DNA from: an uncultured Hyphomicrobiales bacterium
GTDB taxonomy: Bacteria; Pseudomonadota; Alphaproteobacteria; Rhizobiales; Xanthobacteraceae
DNA: 64,000 nt
Reading direction: 5' to 3'
Assembly: GCA_903878085.1 (NCBI GenBank)
Contig: CAIRGJ010000013.1
Span: 81,456-145,455 of the forward strand
In this document: positions 1 to 12,974 of the stretch, piece after piece
How the letters are laid out: each line of letters begins with the position of its first letter
Position numbering within the stretch: position 1 is the first letter of the stretch
Translations under genes and position numbers: made by a program
The notes under the pieces: generated by a model
What the model was told of the DNA's origin: nothing
The model's input: the letters and a program-made list of their open reading frames with translations, nothing else
The model's database searches: none

Positions 1-1162
1 CAATCGGCTTGAACTGTGCGTCGATATGCGCGCAATGCAGCGTCTTCACCTGGCCATTTTCGCCGGTGAACTTCTGCGTCGCCACCGCGAAGTCGCGTGC
101 GGCGCCTTCCAGGTGGCTCGACGAAGTGCGCATCTTGAGCGGCCAGTTCGGCCAGGTCAGTTCCTTGTTCTCGTGCTCGGGCGGTCGCGGCATGATCTCG
201 AAATTGGTCACCGACACCGCGCCTTGGCGGATTGAGGTGCCGATGCAGTCGGAGCCGGTATCGCCGCCGCCGATCACCACGACTTTCTTACCGCTGGCAA
301 GGATCGGTTCGACGGTGCCGAGCGGCTCGTTGCCGACGCGGCGATTCTGCTGCGGCAGGAAATCCATGGCAAAGTGAATGCCCTTGAGCTCGCGGCCCGG
401 AATCGGCAGATCGCGCGCCTTTTCGGCGCCGCCCGAAAGCACCACGGCGTCGTGGTCCTTGAGCAGTCTGTCGACCGGCAGATTGACACCGACATCGGCG
501 CCGTAATGGAAAGTGACGCCCTCCGCTTCCATCTGCGCGACGCGGCGGTCGACATGGACCTTTTCCATCTTGAAGTCAGGGATTCCGTAGCGCAGCAGGC
601 CGCCGGCCTTGGCCCAGCGCTCGTAGACATGCACGTCATGACCGGCGCGGGCGAGCTGCTGAGCGCAGGCCAGGCCCGCTGGGCCGGAGCCGACCACCGC
701 GACTTTCTTACCGGTTTTGTGCGTCGCGACGTCGGGCTTGAGGCCCTGCGCGATGGCGCGGTCGGCGATCTCGCATTCGATGGTTTTGATGGTGACCGGA
801 TTGTCGTCGATGTTGAGCGTGCAGGACGCCTCGCACGGCGCCGGGCAGACGCGGCCAGTGAATTCAGGAAAATTATTGGTCGAGTGCAGGTTGCGCGCGG
901 CTTCGTCCCAGTTGCCGCGGTAGACCAGATCGTTCCAGTCCGGAATCTGGTTATTGACCGGGCAACCGGTCGGCTGGCCGGTGAGCTTGCTGGTGCCGTG
1001 GCAATAGGGCACGCCGCAATCCATGCAGCGCGCCGCCTGCTCGCGGATTTCCTTCTCCGGAAGGGGGATGACGAACTCATGATAGTGCTTGATACGCTCC
1101 TCGACCGGGGCGTATTTGCGATCGTGACGTTCGATTTCGAGAAACCCGGTGACCTTACCCAT
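1..1162 (-). CDS. gltD: Glutamate synthase (NADPH) small subunit, 3' end cut by window edge
   Basis: This is the beta subunit of NADPH-dependent glutamate synthase, which passes electrons from NADPH through FAD and iron-sulfur clusters to the large subunit GltB. I translated it from the complement of 1160-1162 ([18 protein letters not shown]). The N-terminal ferredoxin-like cysteines are visible ([14 protein letters not shown], then [12 protein letters not shown]), as are the FAD Rossmann motif ([18 protein letters not shown]) and the NADPH motif ([13 protein letters not shown]). About 387 of the usual 480 or so residues lie in the window; the C-terminus continues beyond position 1. It starts one base after the gltB stop codon, so the two genes form a gltBD operon and are probably translationally coupled. 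Confidence 0.97.
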   Translation of the reverse strand, partial: MGKVTGFLEIERHDRKYAPVEERIKHYHEFVIPLPEKEIREQAARCMDCGVPYCHGTSKLTGQPTGCPVNNQIPDWNDLVYRGNWDEAARNLHSTNNFPEFTGRVCPAPCEASCTLNIDDNPVTIKTIECEIADRAIAQGLKPDVATHKTGKKVAVVGSGPAGLACAQQLARAGHDVHVYERWAKAGGLLRYGIPDFKMEKVHVDRRVAQMEAEGVTFHYGADVGVNLPVDRLLKDHDAVVLSGGAEKARDLPIPGRELKGIHFAMDFLPQQNRRVGNEPLGTVEPILASGKKVVVIGGGDTGSDCIGTSIRQGAVSVTNFEIMPRPPEHENKELTWPNWPLKMRTSSSHLEGAARDFAVATQKFTGENGQVKTLHCAHIDAQFKPI

Positions 1163-1163
1163 A

Positions 1164-5891
<4,728 letters not shown>

Positions 5892-6342
5892 CTCGTCCTA
5901 CCTCGCCGGTGGTCCGCGGACCTCCCAGCGTACTCACCGCTGCTTCTGGCCCGCAGGCACCGCGCCGACGTGCAACCAAACGCGAAAAGGGCAGACTTAT
6001 TTCCAAGACTTGTCCCGGCGCCGCCGTTCTGCCCACACCCGCCGGCACAGCATTAGGACAGCAATGCTGTCCTAATAGACCATGCCAAATTTTGCACTGC
6101 CACACAAGACTGGTCCACGCCGGAATTGGTGAAACCAGACCTTTTGTTGCGGCGCTCTGCCAGCACCAAGCAAGAAGAGGACCACGCGCGGGCAGTTCAC
6201 GCAATGCCGTTGCGTGGCGGGCAATTGGGAAAGTGCTTGGCGGGTTAACCGTTTAACCGTGGTTTGTAACCGTGCTGACGGGATTTAGCGGCGGCCTGCC
6301 GAGCGGCGGCTATGGTGCAAAAAATAGCATTGGAGAGGCTCT
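5892..6342. other. 451-bp intergenic region between gltB and the doxX-family gene
   Basis: No convincing gene is seen here. The region lies between the divergent gltB (minus) and DoxX-family (plus) genes, so it must hold both promoters. Its one striking feature is the palindrome at 6052-6076. GGAGAGG just before 6343 is the ribosome-binding site of the DoxX gene. I looked for NtrC or sigma-54 elements appropriate to gltB and found no convincing match. Confidence 0.6.
6052..6076. promoter_or_regulatory. Perfect 25-bp palindrome, candidate operator upstream of gltBD
   Basis: The arms are ATTAGGACAGCA (6052-6063) and TGCTGTCCTAAT (6065-6076), separated by one base. A perfect 12-bp dyad in an intergenic region, about 160 bp upstream of gltB and 270 bp upstream of the DoxX gene, looks like the binding site of a dimeric repressor or activator. 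It is not followed by a T-run in either direction, so it is unlikely to be a terminator. I do not recognise the cognate regulator. Confidence 0.6.
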
Positions 6343-7047
6343 ATGACCGATATCACCACCGCGCATCGCCCGGTCGAACTCGGCTCCGGCGAAGCGGCCA
6401 TGTCGCGCCTTGCCGACCGGCTGGCGGCATTGGCGCCGCCGCCCCTCGATCTGCCACCGAATTCGATCATGCGGCCGTCGCCGGCGGTGGCGGCAGCAAT
6501 GGCCACCAGCCAGGCGATCTCCAAACGCGCCGCCGAACGGGCCCGGCGCTCGCGCTCGATCGTCGGCCTGCTGGTCGATAGCTTCGTTGCCGCCTGTTCG
6601 TTTGTTCCCTATGCGCTGATCGCGCTCGGGCTGCGGCTGTTGATGGCACGGGTATTCTTCTTCGACGGCCAAACCAAGGTCACGGGGTCGCTGATGTCGT
6701 TCGACCTCTACAATTTCAATTTCTCGATGGTGCTGCCGATGCAGGTGAAGGCCGAGACCTTCAATGCATTCCTCACCGCCTATCCGCCGCTGGCGGTGCC
6801 GCCGATGCTCGCCGCCTATGCACTGAGCTATGCCGAATTCGTCCTGCCGATCCTGCTGGTCATCGGCTTTGCCACGCGCTTTGCCGCGCTCGGCCTGCTG
6901 ATCGTCACGGCGATGCTTTTCTACCTGATGCCGGCCGGGTTGTGGACTGCGCAAGTCTATTGGGCGGGAATCCTGCTGGTGCTGCTGTCGCGCGGCGCCG
7001 GACAACTCTCGATCGATAACATCATCCGCCTCATCGCGCGGCGCTAG
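6343..7047 (+). CDS. DoxX family membrane protein
   Basis: A 234-residue integral membrane protein of the DoxX family. The first 85 or so residues are hydrophilic and unusually long for the family. They are followed by about four hydrophobic segments typical of DoxX (FVPYALIALGLRLLMARVFFF, PPMLAAYALSYAEFVLPILL, ALGLLIVTAMLFYLMPAG, VYWAGILLVLLSRG). DoxX-like proteins are quinone-interacting or thiol-redox membrane proteins, but the substrate of this subgroup is not known. The start is supported by GGAGAGG seven bases or so before the ATG. A copy of the palindromic repeat lies just downstream. Confidence 0.85.
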   Translation: MTDITTAHRPVELGSGEAAMSRLADRLAALAPPPLDLPPNSIMRPSPAVAAAMATSQAISKRAAERARRSRSIVGLLVDSFVAACSFVPYALIALGLRLLMARVFFFDGQTKVTGSLMSFDLYNFNFSMVLPMQVKAETFNAFLTAYPPLAVPPMLAAYALSYAEFVLPILLVIGFATRFAALGLLIVTAMLFYLMPAGLWTAQVYWAGILLVLLSRGAGQLSIDNIIRLIARR

Positions 7048-7053
7048 AGTAAC

Positions 7054-7103
7054 GCGCATGATCCCGAAAAGTGGGAACCGGTTTTCGGAGAAAGATCATG
7101 CGC
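7054..7103 (+). repeat. Palindromic intergenic repeat, copy 1
   Basis: A 50-bp element with ends GCGCATGAT and ATCATGCGC and inner arms CCGAAAA / TTTTCGG around GTGGGAACCGG. The same element occurs at 23163-23206, 42739-42785 and 45393-45441. It lies just after the DoxX stop codon and overlaps an upstream ATG (7058) of the next reading frame, which argues that the true start of that gene is further down. Confidence 0.9.
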
Positions 7104-7114
7104 AAGGAAATATT

Positions 7115-7906
7115 TTGAAAAAGGCCCTGACGATCGGTTTGGTGGCAGCGGCGCTGGCTGCCACCTTGCCGTTCGTCTTTGCCGGCTCGAATAGCGAAGC
7201 CGTGACCGAGGCCGACGCCGTGCCGGCCTACGAAATCGTCCGCAGCGTGCGTGCGATGCGCCTCAACCCCACCGCTGAGCCGTCGCGTCAGGGGGCTTAT
7301 TACGTTCTCAATGCGATCGACCCGCGCGGCGTCGAGGTGCGCGTGGTCGCCGATGCCCGTTTCGGCGACATTCTCTCGGTCGCACCGGTCCGCACGGCGA
7401 ATATTGTGCCGAGCTATCAGCGCGGCCCGCGCATCATCCAGGTGCCTCAGAACGGCGAGCGCAATGCGCGCGCGAGCGTCAACGATCGCGACGATCCGGA
7501 TGTCTACAACAATGATGATGACGACGTAGCCCCGCCGCCGCCGCGCCGCGTTGCGCCGCCAGTGCGCAATACGCCGCGTTGGCCGCCGCGGCGCGAAGCT
7601 TCGCCGCCGCCAAAGCCGCCACGCCGCGCTGAGTTACCGAAATCCCGTAGCAGCGATGCGCCCGCACCGCGGCCGCCTGTGCCGCAGCCGCCGAGCCCGC
7701 GCCGCGCCGTGTTAAGCGCGCCGCCACCGCCAGCTGAAGGCCCGACGCCCATAAGACCGACGCCGCGCTTTCGCGCCAAAGCCGAGGCGGGCGAGAAATT
7801 CGCTGGCCCGCGTGAACTGTCGCCGGTTACGGCAGATGCGCCGCCACCTGGCTATACGCCACCGGCTGCGGCGCCGCACGTCGACGACAGCGACGCCTCA
7901 CAATAG
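7115..7906 (+). CDS. Exported proline-rich hypothetical protein
   Basis: A protein of unknown function, 263 residues if started at the TTG at 7115, which has AAGGAAA about four bases upstream. An in-frame ATG at 7058 lies inside the palindromic repeat and is probably not used. The N-terminus is a signal peptide (MKKALTIGLVAAALAATLPF, cut near FAGS). Residues of about 30 to 100 form a compact domain in which a conserved-looking stretch reads AYYVLNAIDPRGVEVRVV. From about residue 140 the sequence is a low-complexity Pro/Arg-rich tail, likely periplasmic or wall-spanning. It ends just before a strong terminator. The function cannot be inferred. Confidence 0.75.
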   Translation: MKKALTIGLVAAALAATLPFVFAGSNSEAVTEADAVPAYEIVRSVRAMRLNPTAEPSRQGAYYVLNAIDPRGVEVRVVADARFGDILSVAPVRTANIVPSYQRGPRIIQVPQNGERNARASVNDRDDPDVYNNDDDDVAPPPPRRVAPPVRNTPRWPPRREASPPPKPPRRAELPKSRSSDAPAPRPPVPQPPSPRRAVLSAPPPPAEGPTPIRPTPRFRAKAEAGEKFAGPRELSPVTADAPPPGYTPPAAAPHVDDSDASQ

Positions 7907-7910
7907 AAAA

Positions 7911-7941
7911 CGCCCCGGAAAATTTCCGGGGCGCCGCGTTT
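7911..7941. terminator. Rho-independent terminator between convergent genes
   Basis: A stem of CGCCCCGGAAA with ATTTCCGGGGCG (7911-7933) is followed by CCGCGTTTTTC. It lies between the stop codons of the proline-rich gene (plus) and the small heat-shock gene (minus). The T-run suits plus-strand termination; the reverse direction has A-rich sequence upstream (AATAGAAAA), so it may work both ways. Confidence 0.8.
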
Positions 7942-7962
7942 TTCAGGGCCGATGGCCGGAGG

Positions 7963-8418
7963 TTAGGCCGCGGCTTTGGTCTCGATCGTCTGCGGCTTGG
8001 TCTGCTGACCGCTGCCGATCGGAATCTGGCGCGTCTTCTTGGCCTCGGGAATCTCCCGCACGAGATCGACGTGCAGCAAACCGTTCTCGAGGGCGGCAGC
8101 CTTCACCTGGACGTAGTCGGCAAGCTGGAACACGCGCTCGAAGGCGCGCGCCGCGATGCCCTGATAGAGCACGTCGGCGTTGTTTTCCTTGGCCTGCTTG
8201 GAGCCCTTGATGGTCAGGGTATTTTCTTTCGACTCGATCGAAAGCTCGTTCTCGCTGAAACCGGCGACCGCGACGCTGACGCGGTATTCATTCTCGGCGG
8301 TGCGCTCGATGTTATAGGGCGGGTAGCCCGGGGCGGATTCGAAGCCGTCCAGCATCGAGAACAGCCGGTCGAAGCCGACGGTGGAACGATAGAGGGGAGC
8401 AAGGTCAAATGTACGCAT
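7963..8418 (-). CDS. hsp20: Small heat-shock protein, Hsp20 family
   Basis: An ATP-independent holdase chaperone of the alpha-crystallin family, 151 residues. The N-terminal RTFDLAPLYRSTVGFDRLF is characteristic of proteobacterial IbpA-like proteins, and the alpha-crystallin domain runs from about residue 35 to 125 (PPYNIERT, VAVAGFSENEL, ENGLLHVDLVREIPE). The start at 8418 is chosen because AGGAGG lies eight bases upstream; a longer open frame upstream runs through the regulatory RNA and is not coding. The leader carries a ROSE-type thermometer and an RpoH-type promoter, so expression should be heat induced at both the transcription and translation levels. Confidence 0.95.
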   Translation of the reverse strand: MRTFDLAPLYRSTVGFDRLFSMLDGFESAPGYPPYNIERTAENEYRVSVAVAGFSENELSIESKENTLTIKGSKQAKENNADVLYQGIAARAFERVFQLADYVQVKAAALENGLLHVDLVREIPEAKKTRQIPIGSGQQTKPQTIETKAAA

Positions 8419-8506
8419 AAGCATATCCTCCTGATAGGTGAGCGACATGCGGGCAGCCCGCCAAATGGCCGAACCGAGCCCGTGCGCAGCCGGTATGGCC
8501 TGCGCA
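8419..8506 (-). promoter_or_regulatory. ROSE-type RNA thermometer in the hsp20 leader
   Basis: The predicted 5' untranslated RNA of about 88 nt has the ROSE layout. There are two upstream GC hairpins (8483-8506 with TGCGCA arms, and 8449-8461, GCGGGC/GCCCGC). A 3' hairpin (8421-8450) then buries the ribosome-binding site. In that hairpin the strand opposite AGGAGGAU reads GUCGCUC, which contains the ROSE signature U(U/C)GCU, and its G is bulged when the flanking C, U and C pair with the Shine-Dalgarno. GCAU/AUGC closes the stem. In known ROSE elements this hairpin melts on heat shock and releases the ribosome site. Confidence 0.85.
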
Positions 8507-8512
8507 AGGCAG

Positions 8513-8541
8513 ATATGGGAGTGTCGGTTTGGCCTCGCAAG
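8513..8541 (-). promoter_or_regulatory. RpoH (sigma-32)-type heat-shock promoter of hsp20
   Basis: Read on the minus strand, CTTG (complement of 8538-8541) is followed after 18 bases by CCCATAT (complement of 8513-8519). The alphaproteobacterial RpoH consensus is CTTG-N17/18-CYTATNT; this matches at all four -35 bases and at all but one of the specified -10 bases. Transcription should start near 8506, giving the thermometer leader. Confidence 0.75.
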
Positions 8542-8590
8542 AGGCCGGCACCGATCCAGTAATCCAAAGAAAATCAATTAGTTATAGAAC

Positions 8591-9535
8591 ATGCGACTTA
8601 TTTCGATTCCCGCCAATCCAGTGCCCGACCATGCGGTGACCGGCACCATTAAAACCCCAGACGGGGTTACGCTGCGCTTTGCGCGCTGGGATCCGCCGCC
8701 CGGCCGCAAAGGCACGGTGGTGCTGATGCAGGGCCGCGCCGAATACATCGAGAAATATTTCGAGACCGTGCGCGATCTGCAGGCGCGCGGCTTCGCGGTC
8801 GCGACCTTCGACTGGCGCGGGCAGGGCCTGTCGGACCGCGCTTTGGCCGACCCGCAGAAAGGCCACATCCGCAATTTTTCCGAATACGCCACCGATCTCG
8901 GCGCCATCATGGAGCAGGTGGTCTTGCCCGATTGCCCGCCGCCGATCTTTGCGCTCGGCCATTCGATGGGCGGCGCGGTCGCCATTCGCGCCTGCCACGA
9001 CGGCAGCCGCTGGTTCGAACGCGTGGTGCTGTCGGCGCCGATGATCGCGTTGCGCTCCGGGCCGCTGCTGCGCGCCGCCGGTCCGCTCGCCCGCGCTTTG
9101 CGCCTGATGGGACGCGGCACGTCCTATATTCCGACCGGCCACGGCAAAGCCACCGGTTCGGAAGATTTTCTCGGCAATGTGCTGACGTCCGATCCGGTGC
9201 GCTTCTCGCGCAACGCCGCGGTGCTGGAGGAAGAACCCGCGCTGGGCATTGCCGCGCCGACCATTGCCTGGGTCGATGCCGCGATCCGCGCGATGAAGCA
9301 ATTCGCGGCGCCGTCTTATGCGGCGCACATTCGCCAGCCGATGTTGATGGTGGCGGCCGGTCGCGACGACGTTGTGTCGACGCCGGCGATCGAAACCTTC
9401 GGCATGAATCTGCTCGCCGGCCGGCATCTCATCCTGCCGGGCAGCAGCCATGAGATCTTGCAGGAGCAGGATTTTTATCGCGCGCAGTTCTGGGCGGCGT
9501 TCGATGCTTTTGTGCCCGGTACACCGCGGTATTGA
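8591..9535 (+). CDS. Alpha/beta hydrolase, lysophospholipase / monoacylglycerol lipase-like
   Basis: A 314-residue serine hydrolase of the Hydrolase_4 (PldB / monoacylglycerol lipase) group. The nucleophile elbow is GHSMGG (Ser about 125), the acid is probably the Asp in AAGRDDVV, and the base is the His in GSSHEILQE. The DWRGQGLSDR segment near residue 75-83 is typical of lysophospholipase-like members. No signal peptide is seen, so it is probably cytoplasmic. It is divergent from hsp20 with a short shared intergenic region. No good ribosome site precedes the ATG, so the start is less certain than the family. Confidence 0.85.
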   Translation: MRLISIPANPVPDHAVTGTIKTPDGVTLRFARWDPPPGRKGTVVLMQGRAEYIEKYFETVRDLQARGFAVATFDWRGQGLSDRALADPQKGHIRNFSEYATDLGAIMEQVVLPDCPPPIFALGHSMGGAVAIRACHDGSRWFERVVLSAPMIALRSGPLLRAAGPLARALRLMGRGTSYIPTGHGKATGSEDFLGNVLTSDPVRFSRNAAVLEEEPALGIAAPTIAWVDAAIRAMKQFAAPSYAAHIRQPMLMVAAGRDDVVSTPAIETFGMNLLAGRHLILPGSSHEILQEQDFYRAQFWAAFDAFVPGTPRY

Positions 9536-9660
9536 CCGCGCCGAGGCCACTTAGTTGAGCGGATAACCCCTCGCTTGTGGAAATAAGGTTCACCGATCAG
9601 GTCGATGATGCGGGCAGAAAGATCGCGTGAGGGTGCAGACCCGCTCCGGATCGGCACGTT

Positions 9661-12600
9661 CTAGAAAGGAAGACGGGCCTGAACTTGTCCTGACCAAACG
9701 AGGAAGTTTGCGCCGAGGCCGCCAATTTCCGTCATAAAGCCGAGTGAAGCTCCGTTCTGTGACATATACGTTACGCCCGACGTCACGCGTGCCGACCAGC
9801 CGCTGGAAATGCCGACCACTGGCTGCCCGGCAGGCACGGAATTGTCCGATTGAAAATAATAGTCGCCGTAAAGGCCAACGAACGGACTCAACTTCCCATC
9901 CATGAAATCGAACACACGTCCGATCTTGCTGCCGCCACTGGCGCGGCCCGCCGAGAAGTTGCGAGCCTCCTGAAGGGTAGCGAGACTATCGGTCCACTCA
10001 TTCTGATGTTCCCACAGCGCGAAGACCTTCAGCGATGGTTCGAGCAGATAGGGTCCGAGTTTTTCATTGCCGGTGACGCCAGTCGAGAACAGCCAGCGGC
10101 TGCCCACGAGCGAACCGTTAGCCGTACCGGCCGTCACATCATAGGACATCGCAGACCACGCAATCGTCGCATCGAAGCGGATGCGATCGAAGCGTCGCGA
10201 GAAATAGCCGCCGACGGCTTCCCCGCGGCCTTTCAGGCCGCCGCCCAGGGAGGCGATGTCGTATTTAAACATTTCGTGGCCAAGGATAACGCCAACAAGC
10301 ATGTCGCTGTTGAGTTTGCGGCTCAGGCCACCGGTAATATTGAGCTGGCTGCCGGTGAGATCGTTGCCGCCAGGCGTGCTGCTGGGAGCCGTGTCGCGAA
10401 CCTTCCAGCCGGTACCGCGAATGTCGAGCCAGAGATTCCAGTCACGCTGCGCCGGCATCACAGGCTTTGTCTTTGGACGAGACGCCATGGCGAGAGCCTG
10501 GAATGCGTCATCGAAGCGGCTATTACGGGCGGACCGTTCCTCGCGAGTCTCGGCGGCAAAATTGATGCGCGCGCCGTTCGCACCGATATTGATCTGGCTG
10601 CTGCCGCCATCAGCGAAAGCGTCGGCAATCGCGGTGTCCACCGCAGAGCTGATCAGTTGGCCGGAGCTGTTTGCCACCATTTTCGTGATGGTCTTCTGCA
10701 CCATTTGCGCTTTTTGACTGTCAGCCGGCATGCCATATGCGAAGCGGTCGGCCGAACTCGTGCTGCTGGTGCCTCCTGCCGTGGTGACGGTGATATCGAC
10801 CGTGCCCGTGCCTGCCGGAGATGTGACGACTATCTGGGTGGACGTATTCGACGCGATCGTTGCTGCAGTGGCGCCGAATTTGACGGCTGTCGCGCCACTC
10901 AGATTGGTGCCCGTAACCGTCACGCTGGTGCCACCCGCGGAAGGGCCCGTCGATGGCAATACCGCGGTTACCGTCGGGCTTGGTGTTGCATAAGTAAAAA
11001 GATCGGCGGCGCTCGTCGTGCTCGTTCCGCCTACCGTGGTTACTGTGATATCGACCGCCCCGGTTCCCGCAGGAGAGACGGCCACAATTTGCGTTGCCGT
11101 GTTCGAACTGATGGTGGCGGCGGTCGCACCAAACTTCACCAATGTCGCGCTGGTGAGATTCGTACCTGTGATGGTGACACTGGTGCCGCCGGCCGGGATG
11201 CCGTTGCTTGGCGTAACCGCCGTAACCGTGGGAGAGGTGGCGCTATACGTATAGCCGTTGGTGAGCGTGGCGCTACCGACGCCGTTGTTGACGACGACGT
11301 CTTTGACAAGGCTGCCAGAGACGTATGCAGGCGTCGTTGCGGTCAGTGTCGTACTGTTGGTCACAGAGACGCCGGTAGCTGAGACACCACCGATGGTTAC
11401 CGTGGTGCCAGGCGCGTAATTCGTACCGGCGATGGTAACGCTCGTTCCGCCCGCAGTGCTTCCGGTGTTGGGCGTGATGCTGCTGATCGTCGGCGCGCCG
11501 ACGGTGTAGGTGAAGCCACCAGAGAGCGTCGCAGTACCGGAACCGTTATTAACGACAACGTCCTTGGCAAGACTGCCCGAGACATAGGCCGGCGTGTTCG
11601 CCGTGAGCGTCGTGCTGTTGGTAACTGACACCCCGGTTGCCGCGACTCCGCCGATGGTGACCGTCGTACCTGGCGCGAAATTGCTTCCGCTGACGGTTAC
11701 CGACGTGCCGCCCGCTGCGGTGCCGGTGTTTGGCGTGATGCTGCCGACGGTTGGCGCAGACGCCGAATAGGTAAAGCCGTTGGTCAGAGTGGCGCTACTG
11801 ACGCCGTTGTTGACGACAACGTCCTTGGTCAGGCTGCCGGAGACGTACGCAGGCGTCGTTGCGGTGAGCGTCGTGCTGTTGGTCACCGAGACGCCGGTGG
11901 CTGCGACGCCACCGATAGTCACCGTGGTCCCCGGCACAAACTGTGTGCCGGTGATGGTGACACCCGTCCCGCCTGCCGTGCTGCCGGTGCTGGGGGTGAT
12001 GTTGCTGATGGTCGGGGCAGAGGCCGTATAGGTGAAGCCGTTTGTCAGCGTCGCGGTGCTTGTGCCGTTATTGACAACGACGTCCTTGGCAAGAGCGCCG
12101 GAAGCATAGGCCGGGGTGTTGCCCGTCAACGTCGTGGCGTTCGTGACCGAAATGCTGGTCGCCGAGACGCCACCGATGGTCACGGTAGTGCCGGGCACGA
12201 AGCCGGTGCCGGTGAGGGTGAACCCTGTGCCGCCCGCTGTGGTGCCCGAGGTCGGGTTAATGCTGCTCACCGTTGGCGCCGCCGCGGTGTAGGTGAATCC
12301 GTTTGAAAGTGTGGCGCTCCCGGAGCCATTGTTGACGACGACATCCTTGGCGAGGCTGCCCGAGGCGTAAGCCGGGGTATTGGCGGTGAGAGTTGTGCTG
12401 TTCGTGACCGACACACCGGTCGCCGACACGCCGCCAATCGTCACAGTGGTGCCCGATACGAAATTGGTGCCCGTAATGGTGACGCTCGTGCCGCCTGCCG
12501 TGCTGCCGGTGCTGGGGGTGACGTTCGAGATCGTCGGCGCCGCCGCCGTATACGTGAATTGATCGGCGGAACTGGTCGTGCTGGTACCGTTGCTATTAGT

Positions 12601-12969
12601 AACGGTCACATCAACAATACCGGCAGCGCCGGCGGGCGACGTGGCGGTGATCTGGGTGTCGCTGTTGATCGTGAAAGTGGCCGACGTCGCTCCGAAATTA
12701 ACGGTCGTCGCACTTGAGAAACTGACGCCGGTAATGACCACCGAAGTACCGCCTGCCACCGGACCGGATGAAGTCCCTAGCGACGTGACACTCGGAGCAA
12801 TGGGCGTACAGGTCGCAGAGGCGACAACGGTGCCGTTGTCGGCGGTGCTGGTGCGTCCGGAAAAAATGTAGACCTTTGTTACGCCTGACGGCAGCGTCTG
12901 CGAGTAACTGCCCGACGTCGGATTTTGATTGCTCGGATTGTAGCTGATACCCGGGTGATTATACCGCAA
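9661..12969 (-). CDS. TIG-repeat autotransporter, main fragment (frame broken from its N-terminus)
   Basis: The 1102-residue fragment carries eight IPT/TIG immunoglobulin-like repeats of about 85 residues each (repeat opening APTISNVTPSTGSTAGGTSV, closing GFTYTA). A linker follows, then a C-terminal autotransporter beta-barrel of about 270 residues that ends in the terminal phenylalanine expected of an outer-membrane protein (QARLPF). The family is surface-exposed or secreted by the type V route. The fragment opens at a TTG with no ribosome site. Its natural N-terminus with the signal peptide lies in another frame just upstream (12975-13259), so one indel near 12975-12985 separates them. Central repeats 2-6 are nearly identical to each other. 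Confidence 0.8.
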   Translation of the reverse strand: MRYNHPGISYNPSNQNPTSGSYSQTLPSGVTKVYIFSGRTSTADNGTVVASATCTPIAPSVTSLGTSSGPVAGGTSVVITGVSFSSATTVNFGATSATFTINSDTQITATSPAGAAGIVDVTVTNSNGTSTTSSADQFTYTAAAPTISNVTPSTGSTAGGTSVTITGTNFVSGTTVTIGGVSATGVSVTNSTTLTANTPAYASGSLAKDVVVNNGSGSATLSNGFTYTAAAPTVSSINPTSGTTAGGTGFTLTGTGFVPGTTVTIGGVSATSISVTNATTLTGNTPAYASGALAKDVVVNNGTSTATLTNGFTYTASAPTISNITPSTGSTAGGTGVTITGTQFVPGTTVTIGGVAATGVSVTNSTTLTATTPAYVSGSLTKDVVVNNGVSSATLTNGFTYSASAPTVGSITPNTGTAAGGTSVTVSGSNFAPGTTVTIGGVAATGVSVTNSTTLTANTPAYVSGSLAKDVVVNNGSGTATLSGGFTYTVGAPTISSITPNTGSTAGGTSVTIAGTNYAPGTTVTIGGVSATGVSVTNSTTLTATTPAYVSGSLVKDVVVNNGVGSATLTNGYTYSATSPTVTAVTPSNGIPAGGTSVTITGTNLTSATLVKFGATAATISSNTATQIVAVSPAGTGAVDITVTTVGGTSTTSAADLFTYATPSPTVTAVLPSTGPSAGGTSVTVTGTNLSGATAVKFGATAATIASNTSTQIVVTSPAGTGTVDITVTTAGGTSSTSSADRFAYGMPADSQKAQMVQKTITKMVANSSGQLISSAVDTAIADAFADGGSSQINIGANGARINFAAETREERSARNSRFDDAFQALAMASRPKTKPVMPAQRDWNLWLDIRGTGWKVRDTAPSSTPGGNDLTGSQLNITGGLSRKLNSDMLVGVILGHEMFKYDIASLGGGLKGRGEAVGGYFSRRFDRIRFDATIAWSAMSYDVTAGTANGSLVGSRWLFSTGVTGNEKLGPYLLEPSLKVFALWEHQNEWTDSLATLQEARNFSAGRASGGSKIGRVFDFMDGKLSPFVGLYGDYYFQSDNSVPAGQPVVGISSGWSARVTSGVTYMSQNGASLGFMTEIGGLGANFLVWSGQVQARLPF
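10733..12798 (-). repeat. Eight tandem TIG-domain coding repeats
   Basis: Eight head-to-tail units of about 255 bp each encode one IPT/TIG domain. Units 2 to 6 share near-identical stretches such as VSVTNSTTLTA and KDVVVNNG. Units 1, 7 and 8 belong to a second sub-type (FGATSATF or FGATAATI, then VDVTV or VDITV). The pattern suggests recent unequal recombination or gene conversion in the central array. These are protein repeats, not a CRISPR. Confidence 0.9.
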
Positions 12970-12974
12970 GTAGC

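Noticed and set aside
5892-6342. NtrC or sigma-54 promoter for gltB
   Set aside because: TGCAC- and TGGCA-like words are present, but not with the spacing of either consensus.
10733-12798. Regular repeats that could be taken for a CRISPR array
   Set aside because: The unit is about 255 bp, codes in frame for TIG domains, and has no short repeat-spacer pattern; no cas genes are near.
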